Assembly: GCA_963514095.1 (NCBI GenBank)
Contig: CAUPSS010000067.1
Span: 684,501 to 748,500, forward strand
From: Eutrigla gurnardus
Lineage: Eukaryota; Chordata; Actinopteri; Perciformes; Triglidae
Direction: 5' to 3'
Length of the DNA: 64,000 nucleotides
Shown here: positions 11,267-25,884 of the stretch, in pieces
How the letters are laid out: every line of letters begins with the position of its first letter
Numbering within the stretch: the stretch's first letter is position 1
Notes under the pieces: generated by a model
What the model was told of the DNA's origin: nothing
What the model saw: the letters and a program-made list of their open reading frames with translations, nothing else
Database searches by the model: none
Made by a program: the position numbers and the translations under genes

Positions 11267-14200
11267 GTCTCTACATGTCTCCCTGTGATAGACTGGTCAC
11301 CTGTCTGTCTCTACATGTCTCCCTGTGATAGACTGGTTACCTGTCTGTCTCTACATGTCTCCCTGTGATAGACTGGTTACCTGTCTGTCTCTACATGTCA
11401 GCCCTGTGATAGACTGGTTACCTGTCTGTCTCTACATGTCTCCCTGTGATAGACTGGTTACCTGTCTGTCTCTACATGTCTCCCTGTGATAGACTGGTCA
11501 CCTGTCTGTCTCTACATGTCTCCCTGTGATAGACTGGTTACCTGTCTGTCTTTACATGTCTCCCTGTGATAGACTGGTTACCTGTCTGTCTCTACATGTC
11601 TCCCTGTGATAGACTGGTTACCTGTCTGTCTCTACATGTCCCCCTGTGATAGACTGGTTACCTGTCTGTCTCTACATGTCTCCCTGTGATAGACTGGTTA
11701 CCTGTCTGTCTCTACATGTCTCCCTGTGATAGACTGGTTACCTGTCTGTCTCTACATGTCCCCCTGTGATAGACTGGTTACCTGTCTGTCTCTACATGTA
11801 CCCCTGTAATAGACTGGTTACCTGTCTGTCTCTACATGTCGGCCCCATGATAGACTGGTTACCTGTCTGTCTCTACATGTCTCCCTGTGATAGACTGGTT
11901 ACCTGTCTGTCTCTACATGTCTCCCTGTGATAGACTGGTTACCTGTCTGTCTCTACATGTCGGCCCTGTGATAGACTGGTTACCTGTCTGTCTCTACATG
12001 TCGGCCCTTTGATAGACTGGTTACCTGTCTGTCTCTACATGTCAGCCCTGTGATAGACTGGTTGCCTGTCTGTCTCTACATGTCAGCCCTGTGATAGACT
12101 GGTTACCTGTCTGTCTCAACATGTCTCCCTGTGATAGACTGGTTACCTGTCTGTCTCTACATGTCGGCCCCGTGATAGACTGGTTACCTGTCTGTCTCTA
12201 CATGTCTCCCTGTGATAGACTGGTTACCTGTCTGTCTCTACATGTCTCCCTGTGATAGACTGGTTACCTGTCTGTCTCTACATGTCCCCCTGTGATAGAC
12301 TGGTTACCTGTCGGTCTCTACATGTCTCCCTGTGATAGACTGGTTACCTGTCTGTCTCCACATGTCTCCATGTGATAGATTGGTTACCTGTCTGTCTCTA
12401 CATGTCAGCCCTGTGATAGACTGGTTACCTGTCTGTCTCTACATGTCAGCCCTGTGATAGACTGGTTACCTGTCTGTCTCTACATGTCTCCCTGTGATAG
12501 ACTGGTTACCTGTCTGTCTCTAAATGTCGGCCCCGTGATAGACTGGTTACCTGTCTGTCTCTACATGTCTCCCTGTGATAGACTGGTTACCTGTCTGTCT
12601 CTACATGTCTCCCTGTGATAGACTGGTTACCTGTCTGTCTCTACATGTCCCCCTGTGAAAGACTGGTTACCTGTCGGTCTCTACATGTCTCCCTGTGATA
12701 GACTGGTTACCTGTCTGTCTCTACATGTCTCCCTGTGATAGACTGGTTACCTGTCTGTCTCTACATGTCCCCCTGTGATAGACTGGTTACCTGTCTGTCT
12801 CTACATGTCTCCCGGTGATAGACTGGTCACCTGTCTGTCTCTACATGTCTCCCTGTGATAGACTGGTTACCTGTCTGTCTCTACATGTCTCCCTGTGATA
12901 GACTGGTTACCTGTCTGTCTCTACATGTCCCCCTGTGATAGACTGGTTACCTGTCTGTCTCTACATGTCTCCATGTGATAGACTGGTTACCTGTCTGTCT
13001 CTAAATGTCTCCCTGTGATAGACTGGTTAACTGTCTGTCTCTACATGTCCCCCTGTGATAGACTGGTTACCTGTCTGTCTCTACATGTCTCCCTGTGATA
13101 GACTGGTTACCTGTCTGTCTCTACATGTCCCCCTGTGATAGACTGGTTACCTGTCGGTCTCTACATGTCTCCCTGTGATAGACTGGTTACCTGTCTGTCT
13201 CCACATGTCTCCATGTGATAGATTGGTTACCTGTCTGTCTCTACATGTCAGCCCTGTGATAGACTGGTTACCTGTCTGTCTCTACATGTCTCCCTGTGAT
13301 AGACTGGTCACCTGTCTGTCTCTACATGTCTCCCTGTGATAGACTGGTTACCTGTCTGTCTCTACATGTCTCCCTGTGATAGACTGGTTACCTGTCTGTC
13401 TCTACATGTCAGCCCTGTGATAGACTGGTTACCTGTCTGTCTCTACATGTCTCCCTGTGATAGACTGGTTACCTGTCTGTCTCTACATGTCTCCCTGTGA
13501 TAGACTGGTCACCTGTCTGTCTCTACATGTCTCCCTGTGATAGACTGGTTACCTGTCTGTCTTTACATGTCTCCCTGTGATAGACTGGTTACCTGTCTGT
13601 CTCTACATGTCTCCCTGTGATAGACTGGTTACCTGTCTGTCTCTACATGTCTCCCTGTGATAGACTGGTTACCTGTCTGTCTCTACATGTCTCCCTGTGA
13701 TAGACTGGTTACCTGTCTGTCTCTACATGTCAGCCCTGTGATAGACTGGTTACCTGTCTGTCTCTACATGTCCCCCTGTGATAGACTGGTTACCTGTCGG
13801 TCTCTACATGTCTCCCTGTGATAGACTGGTTACCTGTCTGTCTCTACATGTCTCCCTGTGATAGACTGGTTACCTGTCTGTCTCCACATGTCTCCATGTG
13901 ATAGACTGGTTACCTGTCTGTCTCTACATGTCAGCCCTATGATAGACTGGTTACCTGTCTGTCTCTACATGTCAGCCCTGTGATAGACTGGTTACCTGTC
14001 TGTCTCTACATGTCAGCCCTGTGATAGACTGGTTACCTGTCTGTCTGTACATGTCTCCCTGTGATAGACTGGTTACCTGTCTGTCTCTACATGTCTCCCT
14101 GTGATAGACTGGTTACCTGTCTGTCTCTACATGTCGCCCTGTGATAGACTGGTTACCTGTCTGTCTCTACATGTCTCCCTGTGATAGACTGGTTACCTGT

Positions 14201-16331
14201 CTGTCTCTACATGTCTCCCTGTGATAGACTGGTCACCTGTCTGTCTCTACATGTCTCCCTGTGATAGACTGGTTACCTGTCTGTCTTTACATGTCTCCCT
14301 GTGATAGACTGGTTACCTGTCTGTCTCTACATGTCTCCCTCTGATAGACTGGTTACCTGTCTGTCTCTACATGTCTCCCTGTGATAGACTGGTTACCTGT
14401 CTGTCTCTACATGTCCCCCTGTGATAGACTGGTTACCTGTCTGTCTCTACATGTCTCCCTGTGATAGACTGGTTACCTGTCTGTCTCTACATGTCTCCCT
14501 GTGATAGACTGGTTACCTGTCTGTCTCTACATGTCCCCCTGTGATAGACTGGTTACCTGTCTGTCTCTACATGTACCCCTGTGATAGACTGGTTACCTGT
14601 CGGTCTCTACATGTCTCCCTGTGATAGACTGGTTACCTGTCTGTCTCTACATGTCTCCCTGTGATAGACTGGTTACCTGTCTGTCTCCACATGTCTCCAT
14701 GTGATAGACTGGTTACCTGTCTGTCTCTACATGTCAGCCCTATGATAGACTGGTTACCTGTCTGTCTCTACATGTCAGCCCTGTGATAGACTGGTTACCT
14801 GTCTGTCTCTACATGTCAGCCCTGTGATAGACTGGTTACCTGTCTGTCTGTACATGTCTCCCTGTGATAGACTGGTTACCTGTCTGTCTCTACATGTCTC
14901 CCTGTGATAGACTGGTTACCTGTCTGTCTCTACATGTCAGCCCTGTGATACACTGGTTACCTGTCTGTCTCTACATGTCTCCCTGTGATAGACTGGTTAC
15001 CTGTCTGTCTCTACATGTCTCCCTGTGATAGACTGGTCACCTGTCTGTCTCTACATGTCTCCCTGTGATAGACTGGTTACCTGTCTGTCTTTACATGTCT
15101 CCCTGTGATAGACTGGTTACCTGTCTGTCTCTACATGTCTCCCTGTGATAGACTGGTTACCTGTCTGTCTCTACATGTCTCCCTGTGATAGACTGGTCAC
15201 CTGTCTGTCTCTACATGTCTCCCTGTGATAGACTGGTTACCTGTCTGTCTTTACATGTCTCCCTGTGATAGACTGGTTACCTGTCTGTCTCTACATGTCT
15301 CCCTGTGATAGACTGGTTACCTGTCTGTCTCTACATGTCTCCCTGTGATAGACTGGTTACCTGTCTGTCTCTACATGTCCCCCTGTGATAGACTGGTTAA
15401 CTGTCTGTCTCTACATGTCTCCCTGTGATAGACTGGTTACCTGTCTGTCTCTACATGTCTCCCTGTGATAGACTGGTTACCTGTCTGTCTCTACATGTCC
15501 CCCTGTGATAGACTGGTTACCTGTCTGTCTCTACATGTACCCCTGTGATAGACTGGTTACCTGTCTGTCTCTACATGTCGGCCCCATGATAGACTGGTTA
15601 CCTGTCTGTCTCTACATGTCTCCCTGTGATAGACTGGTCACCTGTCTGTCTCTACATGTCTCCCTGTGATAGACTGGTTACCTGTCTGTCTCTACATGTC
15701 TCCCTGTAATAGACTGGTTACCTGTCTGTCTCTACATGTCAGCCCTGTGATAGACTGGTTACCTGTCTGTCTCTACATGTCTCCCTGTGATAGACTGGTT
15801 ACCTGTCTGTCTCTACATGTCTCCCTGTGATAGACTGGTCACCTGTCTGTCTCTACATGTCTCCCTGTGATAGACTGGTTACCTGTCTGTCTCCACATGT
15901 CTCCATGTGATAGACTGGTTACCTGTCTGTCTCTACATGTCAGCCCTATGATAGACTGGTTACCTGTCTGTCTCTACATGTCAGCCCTGTGATAGACTGG
16001 TTACCTGTCTGTCTCTACATGTCAGCCCTGTGATAGACTGGTTACCTGTCTGTCTGTACATGTCTCCCTGTGATAGACTGGTTACCTGTCTGTCTCTACA
16101 TGTCTCCCTGTGATAGACTGGTTACCTGTCTGTCTCTACATGTCGCCCTGTGATAGACTGGTTACCTGTCTGTCTCTACATGTCTCCCTGTGATAGACTG
16201 GTTACCTGTCTGTCTCTACATGTCTCCCTGTGATAGACTGGTCACCTGTCTGTCTCTACATGTCTCCCTGTGATAGACTGGTTACCTGTCTGTCTTTACA
16301 TGTCTCCCTGTGATAGACTGGTTACCTGTCT
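11267..16331 (+). repeat. 5,065-bp tandem duplication, copy 2
   Basis: Repeats 6,202-11,266, with the listed diagnostic units at 11,805, 12,006, 12,116, 12,521, 12,656, 12,811, 14,336, 14,946 and 15,396. The absence of seen private substitutions over more than 5 kb suggests either a very recent event or, alternatively, an assembly duplication. Confidence 0.92.
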
Positions 16332-16545
16332 GTCTCTACATGTCTCCCTGTGATAGACTGGTTACCTGTCTGTCTCTACATGTCTCCCTGTGATAGACTG
16401 GTTACCTGTCTGTCTCTACATGTCCCCCTGTGATAGACTGGTTACCTGTCTGTCTCTACATGTCTCCCTGTGATAGACTGGTTACCTGTCTGTCTCTACA
16501 TGTCTCCCTGTGATAGACTGGTTACCTGTCTGTCTCTACATGTCC

Positions 16546-19362
16546 CCCTGTGATAGACTGGTTACCTGTCTGTCTCTACATGTACCCCTGTGATAGACTG
16601 GTTACCTGTCGGTCTCTACATGTCTCCCTGTGATAGACTGGTTACCTGTCTGTCTCTACATGTCTCCCTGTGATAGACTGGTTACCTGTCTGTCTCCACA
16701 TGTCTCCATGTGATAGACTGGTTACCTGTCTGTCTCTACATGTCAGCCCTATGATAGACTGGTTACCTGTCTGTCTCTACATGTCAGCCCTGTGATAGAC
16801 TGGTTACCTGTCTGTCTCTACATGTCAGCCCTGTGATAGACTGGTTACCTGTCTGTCTGTACATGTCTCCCTGTGATAGACTGGTTACCTGTCTGTCTCT
16901 ACATGTCTCCCTGTGATAGACTGGTTACCTGTCTGTCTCTACATGTCAGCCCTGTGATAGACTGGTTACCTGTCTGTCTCTACATGTCTCCCTGTGATAG
17001 ACTGGTTACTTGTCTGTCTCTACATGTCTCCCTGTGATAGACTGGTCACCTGTCTGTCTCTACATGTCTCCCTGTGATAGACTGGTTACCTGTCTGTCTT
17101 TACATGTCTCCCTGTGATAGACTGGTTACCTGTCTGTCTCTACATGTCTCCCTGTGATAGACTGGTTACCTGTCTGTCTCTACATGTCTCCCTGTGATAG
17201 ACTGGTTACCTGTCTGTCTCTAAATGTCCCCCTGTGATAGACTGGTTACCTGTCTGTCTCTACATGTCTCCCTGTGATAGACTGGTTACCTGTCTGTCTC
17301 TACATGTCTCCCTGTGATAGACTGGTTACCTGTCTGTCTCTACATGTCCCCCTGTGATAGACTGGTTACCTGTCTGTCTCTACATGTACCCCTGTGATAG
17401 ACTGGTTACCTGTCTGTCTCTACATGTCGGCCCCATGATAGACTGGTTACCTGTCTGTCTCTACATGTCTCCCTGTGATAGACTGGTTACCTGTCTGTCT
17501 CTACATGTCTCCCTGTGATAGACTGGTTACCTGTCTGTCTCTACTTGTCGGCCCTGTGATAGACTGGTTACCTGTCTGTCTCTACATGTCGGCCCTTTGA
17601 TAGACTGGTTACCTGTCTGTCTCTACATGTCAGCCCTGTGATAGACTGGTTACCTGTCTGTCTCTACATGTCTCCCTGTGATAGACTGGTTACCTGTCTG
17701 TCTCTACATGTCGGCCCCGTGATAGACTGGTTACCTGTCTGTCTCTACATGTCTCCCTGTGATAGACTGGTTACCTGTCTGTCTCTACATGTCTCCCTGT
17801 GATAGACTGGTTACCTGTCTGTCTCTACATGTCCCCCTGTGATAGACTGGTTACCTGTCGGTCTCTACATGTCTCCCTGTGATAGACTGGTTACCTGTCT
17901 GTCTCCACATGTCTCCATGTGATAGATTGGTTACCTGTCTGTCTCTACATGTCAGCCCTGTGATAGACTGGTTACCTGTCTGTCTCTACATGTCTCCCTG
18001 TGATAGACTGGTCACCTGTCTGTCTCTACATGTCTCCCTGTGATAGACTGGTTACCTGTCTGTCTCTACATGTCTCCCTGTGATAGACTGGTTACCTGTC
18101 TGTCTCTACATGTCAGCCCTGTGATAGACTGGTTACCTGTCTGTCTCTACATGTCTCCCTGTGATAGACTGGTTACCTGTCTGTCTCTACATGTCTCCCT
18201 GTGATAGACTGGTCACCTGTCTGTCTCTACATGTCTCCCTGTGATAGACTGGTTACCTGTCTGTCTTTACATGTCTCCCTGTGATAGACTGGTTAACTGT
18301 CTGTCTCTACATGTCTCCCTGTGATAGACTGGTTACCTGTCTGTCTCTACATGTCTCCCTGTGATAGACTGGTTACCTGTCTGTCTCTACATGTCTCCCT
18401 GTGATAGACTGGTCTCCTGTCTCTCTCTACATGTCAGCCCTGTGATAGACTGGTCACCTGTCTGTCTCTACATGTCAGCCCTGTGATAGACTGGTTACCT
18501 GTCTGTCTCTACATGTCTCCCTGTGATAGACTGGTTACCTGTCTGTCTCTAAATGTCGGCCCCGTGATAGACTGGTTACCTGTCTGTCTCTACATGTCTC
18601 CCTGTGATAGACTGGTTACCTGTCTGTCTCTACATGTCTCCCTGTGATAGACTGGTTACCTGTCTGTCTCTACATGTCCCCCTGTGAAAGACTGGTTACC
18701 TGTCGGTCTCTACATGTCTCCCTGTGATAGACTGGTTACCTGTCTGTCTCTACATGTCTCCCTGTGATAGACTGGTTACCTGTCTGTCTCTACATGTCCC
18801 CCTGTGATAGACTGGTTACCTGTCTGTCTCTACATGTCTCCCGGTGATAGACTGGTCACCTGTCTGTCTCTACATGTCTCCCTGTGATAGACTGGTTACC
18901 TGTCTGTCTCTACATGTCTCCCTGTGATAGACTGGTTACCTGTCTGTCTCTACATGTCCCCCTGTGATAGACTGGTTACCTGTCTGTCTCTACATGTCTC
19001 CATGTGATAGACTGGTTACCTGTCTGTCTCTACATGTCTCCCTGTGATAGACTGGTTAACTGTCTGTCTCTACATGTCCCCCTGTGATAGACTGGTTACC
19101 TGTCTGTCTCTACATGTCTCCCTGTGATAGACTGGTTACCTGTCTGTCTCTACATGTCGGCCCCGTGATAGACTGGTTACCTGTCTGTCTCTAAATGTCT
19201 CCCTGTGATAGACTGGTTACCTGTCTGTCTCTACATGTCTCCCTGTGATAGACTGGTTACCTGTCTGTCTCTACATGTCCCCCTGTGATAGACTGGTTAC
19301 CTGTCGGTCTCTACATGTCTCCCTGTGATAGACTGGTTACCTGTCTGTCTCCACATGTCTCC
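16546..19362 (+). repeat. Block C, copy 1 (about 4.5-kb spaced unit)
   Basis: Matches 21,014-23,870 at offset 4,468 up to about 17.5 kb and 4,508 after it, because the second copy has one extra 40-mer near 22,000. Marker units are TAAATGTCCC (17,221), the rare CTACTTGTCGG (17,541), GGTCTCCTGTCTCTCTC (18,411), TGAAAGACTGG (18,685) and CCCGGTG (18,839). Private changes here are GGTTACTTG near 17,008 and TAAATGTCT near 19,191. It also matches 34,784-37,600 at offset 18,238. Confidence 0.85.
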
Positions 19363-19649
19363 CTGTGATAGACTGGTTACCTGTCTGTCTCTACATGTCT
19401 CCCTGTGATAGACTGGTCACCTGTCTGTCTCTACATGTCTCCCTGTGATAGACTGGTTACCTGTCTGTCTCTACATGTCTCCCTGTGATAGACTGGTTAC
19501 CTGTCTGTCTCTACATGTCAGCCCTGTGATAGACTGGTTACCTGTCTGTCTCTACATGTCCCCCTGTGATAGACTGGTTACCTGTCTGTCTCTACATGTC
19601 TCCCTGTGATAGACTGGTTACCTGTCTGTCTCTACATGTCTCCCTGTGA
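19363..19649 (+). repeat. Collapsed junction in block C copy 1
   Basis: Compared with 23,871-24,400 this stretch lacks one 41-bp monomer after the CTCCACATG unit. It also lacks about 290 bp where it jumps from a CAGCCC unit straight to a CCCCC unit at 19,561. It is still pure monomer repeat and reads as a local contraction. Confidence 0.55.
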
Positions 19650-21050
19650 TAGACTGGTTACCTGTCTGTCTCTACATGTCTCCCTGTGATAGACTGGTTA
19701 CCTGTCTGTCTCTACATGTCAGCCCTGTGATAGACTGGTTACCTGTCTGTCTCTACATGTCCCCCTGTGATAGACTGGTTACCTGTCGGTCTCTACATGT
19801 CTCCCTGTGATAGACTGGTTACCTGTCTGTCTCTACATGTCTCCCTGTGATAGACTGGTTACCTGTCTGTCTCCACATGTCTCCATGTGATAGACTGGTT
19901 ACCTGTCTGTCTCTACATGTCAGCCCTATGATAGACTGGTTACCTGTCTGTCTCTACATGTCAGCCCTGTGATAGACTGGTTACCTGTCTGTCTCTACAT
20001 GTCAGCCCTGTGATAGACTGGTTACCTGTCTGTCTGTACATGTCTCCCTGTGATAGACTGGTTACCTGTCTGTCTCTACATGTCTCCCTGTGATAGACTG
20101 GTTACCTGTCTGTCTCTACATGTCAGCCCTGTGATAGACTGGTTACCTGTCTGTCTCTACATGTCTCCCTGTGATAGACTGGTTACCTGTCTGTCTCTAC
20201 ATGTCTCCCTGTGATAGACTGGTCACCTGTCTGTCTCTACATGTCTCCCTGTGATAGACTGGTTACCTGTCTGTCTTTACATGTCTCCCTGTGATAGACT
20301 GGTTACCTGTCTGTCTCTACATGTCTCCCTGTGATAGACTGGTTACCTGTCTGTCTCTACATGTCTCCCTGTGATAGACTGGTTACCTGTCTGTCTCTAC
20401 ATGTCCCCCTGTGATAGACTGGTTACCTGTCTGTCTCTACATGTCTCCCTGTGATAGACTGGTTACCTGTCTGTCTCCACATGTCTCCCTGTGATAGACT
20501 GGTTACCTGTCTGTCTCTACATGTCCCCATGTGATAGACTGGTTACCTGTCTGTCTCTACATGTCTCCCTGTGATGGACTGGTTACCTGTCTGTCTCTAC
20601 ATGTCGGCCCCATGATAGACTGGTTACCTGTCTGTCTCTACATGTCTCCCTGTGATAGACTGGTTACCTGTCTGTCTCTACATGTCTCCCTGTGATAGAC
20701 TGGTTACCTGTCTGTCTCTACATGCCGGCCCTGTGATAGACTGGTTACCTGTCTGTCTCTACATGTCAGCCCTGTGATAGACTGGTTGCCTGTCTGTCTC
20801 TACATGTCAGCCCTGTGATAGACTGGTTACCTGTCTGTCTCTACATGTCTCCCTGTGATAGACTGGTTACCTGTCTGTCTCTACATGTCTCCCTGTGATA
20901 GACTGGTTACCTGTCTGTCTCTACATGTCAGCCCTGTGATAGACTGGTCACCTGTCTCTCTCTACATGTCAGCCCTGTGATAGACTGGTCACCTGTCTGT
21001 CTCTACATGTCAGCCCTGTGATAGACTGGTTACCTGTCTGTCTCTACATG
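19650..21050 (+). repeat. 1.4-kb block with TGATGGACTGG and CATGCCGGCC markers
   Basis: Matches 37,889-39,289 at offset 18,239. Shared markers are TCTGTACATG (20,036), TGATGGACTGG (20,572), CATGCCGGCC (20,721) and the GGTCACCTGTCTCTCTC unit near 20,957. A private change here is CCCCATG at about 20,529 against CCCCCTG in the later copy. Confidence 0.82.
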
Positions 21051-23870
21051 TACCCCTGTGATAGACTGGTTACCTGTCGGTCTCTACATGTCTCCCTGTG
21101 ATAGACTGGTTACCTGTCTGTCTCTACATGTCTCCCTGTGATAGACTGGTTACCTGTCTGTCTCCACATGTCTCCATGTGATAGACTGGTTACCTGTCTG
21201 TCTCTACATGTCAGCCCTATGATAGACTGGTTACCTGTCTGTCTCTACATGTCAGCCCTGTGATAGACTGGTTACCTGTCTGTCTCTACATGTCAGCCCT
21301 GTGATAGACTGGTTACCTGTCTGTCTGTACATGTCTCCCTGTGATAGACTGGTTACCTGTCTGTCTCTACATGTCTCCCTGTGATAGACTGGTTACCTGT
21401 CTGTCTCTACATGTCAGCCCTGTGATAGACTGGTTACCTGTCTGTCTCTACATGTCTCCCTGTGATAGACTGGTTACCTGTCTGTCTCTACATGTCTCCC
21501 TGTGATAGACTGGTCACCTGTCTGTCTCTACATGTCTCCCTGTGATAGACTGGTTACCTGTCTGTCTTTACATGTCTCCCTGTGATAGACTGGTTACCTG
21601 TCTGTCTCTACATGTCTCCCTGTGATAGACTGGTTACCTGTCTGTCTCTACATGTCTCCCTGTGATAGACTGGTTACCTGTCTGTCTCTAAATGTCCCCC
21701 TGTGATAGACTGGTTACCTGTCTGTCTCTACCTGTCTCCCTGTGATAGACTGGTTACCTGTCTGTCTCTACATGTCTCCCTGTGATAGACTGGTTACCTG
21801 TCTGTCTCTACATGTCCCCCTGTGATAGACTGGTTACCTGTCTGTCTCTACATGTACCCCTGTGATAGACTGGTTACCTGTCTGTCTCTACATGTCGGCC
21901 CCATGATAGACTGGTTACCTGTCTGTCTCTACATGTCTCCCTGTGATAGACTGGTTACCTGTCTGTCTCTACATGTCTCCCTGTGATAGACTGGTTACCT
22001 GTCTGTCTCTACATGTCTCCCTGTGATAGACTGGTTACCTGTCTGTCTCTACTTGTCGGCCCTGTGATAGACTGGTTACCTGTCTGTCTCTACATGTCGG
22101 CCCTTTGATAGACTGGTTACCTGTCTGTCTCTACATGTCAGCCCTGTGATAGACTGGTTACCTGTCTGTCTCTACATGTCTCCCTGTGATAGACTGGTTA
22201 CCTGTCTGTCTCTACATGTCGGCCCCGTGATAGACTGGTTACCTGTCTGTCTCTACATGTCTCCCTGTGATAGACTGGTTACCTGTCTGTCTCTACATGT
22301 CTCCCTGTGATAGACTGGTTACCTGTCTGTCTCTACATGTCCCCCTGTGATAGACTGGTTACCTGTCGGTCTCTACATGTCTCCCTGTGATAGACTGGTT
22401 ACCTGTCTGTCTCCACATGTCTCCATGTGATAGATTGGTTACCTGTCTGTCTCTACATGTCAGCCCTGTGATAGACTGGTTACCTGTCTGTCTCTACATG
22501 TCTCCCTGTGATAGACTGGTCACCTGTCTGTCTCTACATGTCTCCCTGTGATAGACTGGTTACCTGTCTGTCTCTACATGTCTCCCTGTGATAGACTGGT
22601 TACCTGTCTGTCTCTACATGTCAGCCCTGTGATAGACTGGTTACCTGTCTGTCTCTACATGTCTCCCTGTGATAGACTGGTTACCTGTCTGTCTCTACAT
22701 GTCTCCCTGTGATAGACTGGTCACCTGTCTGTCTCTACATGTCTCCCTGTGATAGACTGGTTACCTGTCTGTCTTTACATGTCTCCCTGTGATAGACTGG
22801 TTAACTGTCTGTCTCTACATGTCTCCCTGTGATAGACTGGTTACCTGTCTGTCTCTACATGTCTCCCTGTGATAGACTGGTTACCTGTCTGTCTCTACAT
22901 GTCTCCCTGTGATAGACTGGTCTCCTGTCTCTCTCTACATGTCAGCCCTGTGATAGACTGGTCACCTGTCTGTCTCTACATGTCAGCCCTGTGATAGACT
23001 GGTTACCTGTCTGTCTCTACATGTCTCCCTGTGATAGACTGGTTACCTGTCTGTCTCTAAATGTCGGCCCCGTGATAGACTGGTTACCTGTCTGTCTCTA
23101 CATGTCTCCCTGTGATAGACTGGTTACCTGTCTGTCTCTACATGTCTCCCTGTGATAGACTGGTTACCTGTCTGTCTCTACATGTCCCCCTGTGAAAGAC
23201 TGGTTACCTGTCAGTCTCTACATGTCTCCCTGTGATAGACTGGTTACCTGTCTGTCTCTACATGTCTCCCTGTGATAGACTGGTTACCTGTCTGTCTCTA
23301 CATGTCCCCCTGTGATAGACTGGTTACCTGTCTGTCTCTACATGTCTCCCGGTGATAGACTGGTCACCTGTCTGTCTCTACATGTCTCCCTGTGATAGAC
23401 TGGTTACCTGTCTGTCTCTACATGTCTCCCTGTGATAGACTGGTTACCTGTCTGTCTCTACATGTCCCCCTGTGATAGACTGGTTACCTGTCTGTCTCTA
23501 CATGTCTCCATGTGATAGACTGGTTACCTGTCTGTCTCTACATGTCTCCCTGTGATAGACTGGTTAACTGTCTGTCTCTACATGTCCCCCTGTGATAGAC
23601 TGGTTACCTGTCTGTCTCTACATGTCTCCCTGTGATAGACTGGTTACCTGTCTGTCTCTACATGTCGGCCCCGTGATAGACTGGTTACCTGTCTGTCTCT
23701 ACATGTCTCCCTGTGATAGACTGGTTACCTGTCTGTCTCTACATGTCTCCCTGTGATAGACTGGTTACCTGTCTGTCTCTACATGTCCCCCTGTGATAGA
23801 CTGGTTACCTGTCGGTCTCTACATGTCTCCCTGTGATAGACTGGTTACCTGTCTGTCTCCACATGTCTCC
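21014..23870 (+). repeat. Block C, copy 2
   Basis: Same markers as copy 1, with CTACTTG at 22,049, GGTCTCCTG at 22,919, TGAAAG at 23,193 and CCCGGTG at 23,347. There are three CTCCC units before CTACTTG where copies 1 and 3 have two. Private changes are CTACCTGTC at 21,731 and GTCAGTC at 23,213. It matches 34,784 onward at offset 13,770 and then 13,730 after the extra monomer. Confidence 0.85.
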
Positions 23871-25884
23871 ATGTGATAGATTGGTTACCTGTCTGTCTCT
23901 ACATGTCAGCCCTGTGATAGACTGGTTACCTGTCTGTCTCTACATGTCTCCCTGTGATAGACTGGTCACCTGTCTGTCTCTACATGTCTCCCTGTGATAG
24001 ACTGGTTACCTGTCTGTCTCTACATGTCTCCCTGTGATAGACTGGTTACCTGTCTGTCTCTACATGTCAGCCCTGTGATAGACTGGTTACCTGTCTGTCT
24101 CTACATGTCTCCCTGTGATAGACTGGTTACCTGTCTGTCTCTACATGTCTCCCTGTGATAGACTGGTCACCTGTCTGTCTCTACATGTCTCCCTGTGATA
24201 GACTGGTTACCTGTCTGTCTTTACATGTCTCCCTGTGATAGACTGGTTACCTGTCTGTCTCTACATGTCTCCCTGTGATAGACTGGTTACCTGTCTGTCT
24301 CTACATGTCTCCCTGTGATAGACTGGTTACCTGTCTGTCTCTACATGTCAGCCCTGTGATAGACTGGTTACCTGTCTGTCTCTACATGTCCCCCTGTGAT
24401 AGACTGGTTACCTGTCTGTCTCTACATGTCTCCCTGTGATAGACTGGTTACCTGTCTGTCTCTACATGTCTCCCTGTGATAGACTGGTTACCTGTCTGTC
24501 TCTACATGTCTCCCTGTGATAGACTGGTTTACCTGTCTGTCTCTACATGTCAGCCCTGTGATAGACTGGTTACCTGTCTGTCTCTACATGTCCCCCTGTG
24601 ATAGACTGGTTACCTGTCGGTCTCTACATGTCTCCCTGTGATAGACTGGTTACCTGTCTGTCTCTACATGTCTCCCTGTGATAGACTGGTTACCTGTCTG
24701 TCTCCACATGTCTCCATGTGATAGACTGGTTACCTGTCTGTCTCTACATGTCAGCCCTATGATAGACTGGTTACCTGTCTGTCTCTACATGTCAGCCCTG
24801 TGATAGACTGGTTACCTGTCTGTCTCTACATGTCAGCCCTGTGATAGACTGGTTACCTGTCTGTCTGTACATGTCTCCCTGTGATAGACTGGTTACCTGT
24901 CTGTCTCTACATGTCTCCCTGTGATAGACTGGTTACCTGTCTGTCTCTACATGTCAGCCCTGTGATAGACTGGTTACCTGTCTGTCTCTACATGTCTCCC
25001 TGTGATAGACTGGTTACCTGTCTGTCTCTACATGTCCCCCTGTGATAGACTGGTTACCTGTCTGTCTCTACATGTCTCCCTGTGATGGACTGGTTACCTG
25101 TCTGTCTCTACATGTCGGCCCCATGATAGACTGGTTACCTGTCTGTCTCTACATGTCTCCCTGTGATAGACTGGTTACCTGTCTGTCTCTACATGTCTCC
25201 CTGTGATAGACTGGTTACCTGTCTGTCTCTACATGCCGGCCCTGTGATAGACTGGTTACCTGTCTGTCTCTACATGTCAGCCCTGTGATAGACTGGTTGC
25301 CTGTCTGTCTCTACATGTCAGCCCTGTGATAGACTGGTTACCTGTCTGTCTCTACATGTCTCCCTGTGATAGACTGGTTACCTGTCTGTCTCTACATGTC
25401 TCCCTGTGATAGACTGGTTACCTGTCTGTCTCTACATGTCAGCCCTGTGATAGACTGGTCACCTGTCTCTCTCTACATGTCAGCCCTGTGATAGACTGGT
25501 CACCTGTCTGTCTCTACATGTCAGCCCTGTGATAGACTGGTTACCTGTCTGTCTCTACATGTCTCCCTGTGATAGACTGGTTACCTGTCTGTCTCTAAAT
25601 GTCGGCCCCGTGATAGACTGGTTACCTGTCTGTCTCTACATGTCTCCCTGTGATAGACTGGTTACCTGTCTGTCTCTACATGTCCCCCTGTGATAGACTG
25701 GTTACCTGTCTGTCTCTATATGTCCCCCTGTGATAGACTGGTTACCTGTCGGTCTCTACATGTCTCCCTGTGATAGACTGGTCACCTGTCTGTCTCTACA
25801 TGTCTCCCTGTGATAGACTGGTTACCTGTCTGTCTCTACATGTCTCCCTGTGATAGACTGGTTACCTGTCTGTCTCTACATGTC
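23366..25884 (+). repeat. 3,060-bp offset duplication, copy 1
   Basis: Matches 26,426-28,944 at offset 3,060. Both copies share a 1-bp insertion giving GGTTTACC (24,527 and 27,587), a CTATATGTCC unit (25,717 and 28,777), TGATGGACTGG (25,083 and 28,143) and CATGCCGGCC (25,243 and 28,291). I noticed no difference at compared sites. Confidence 0.9.
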
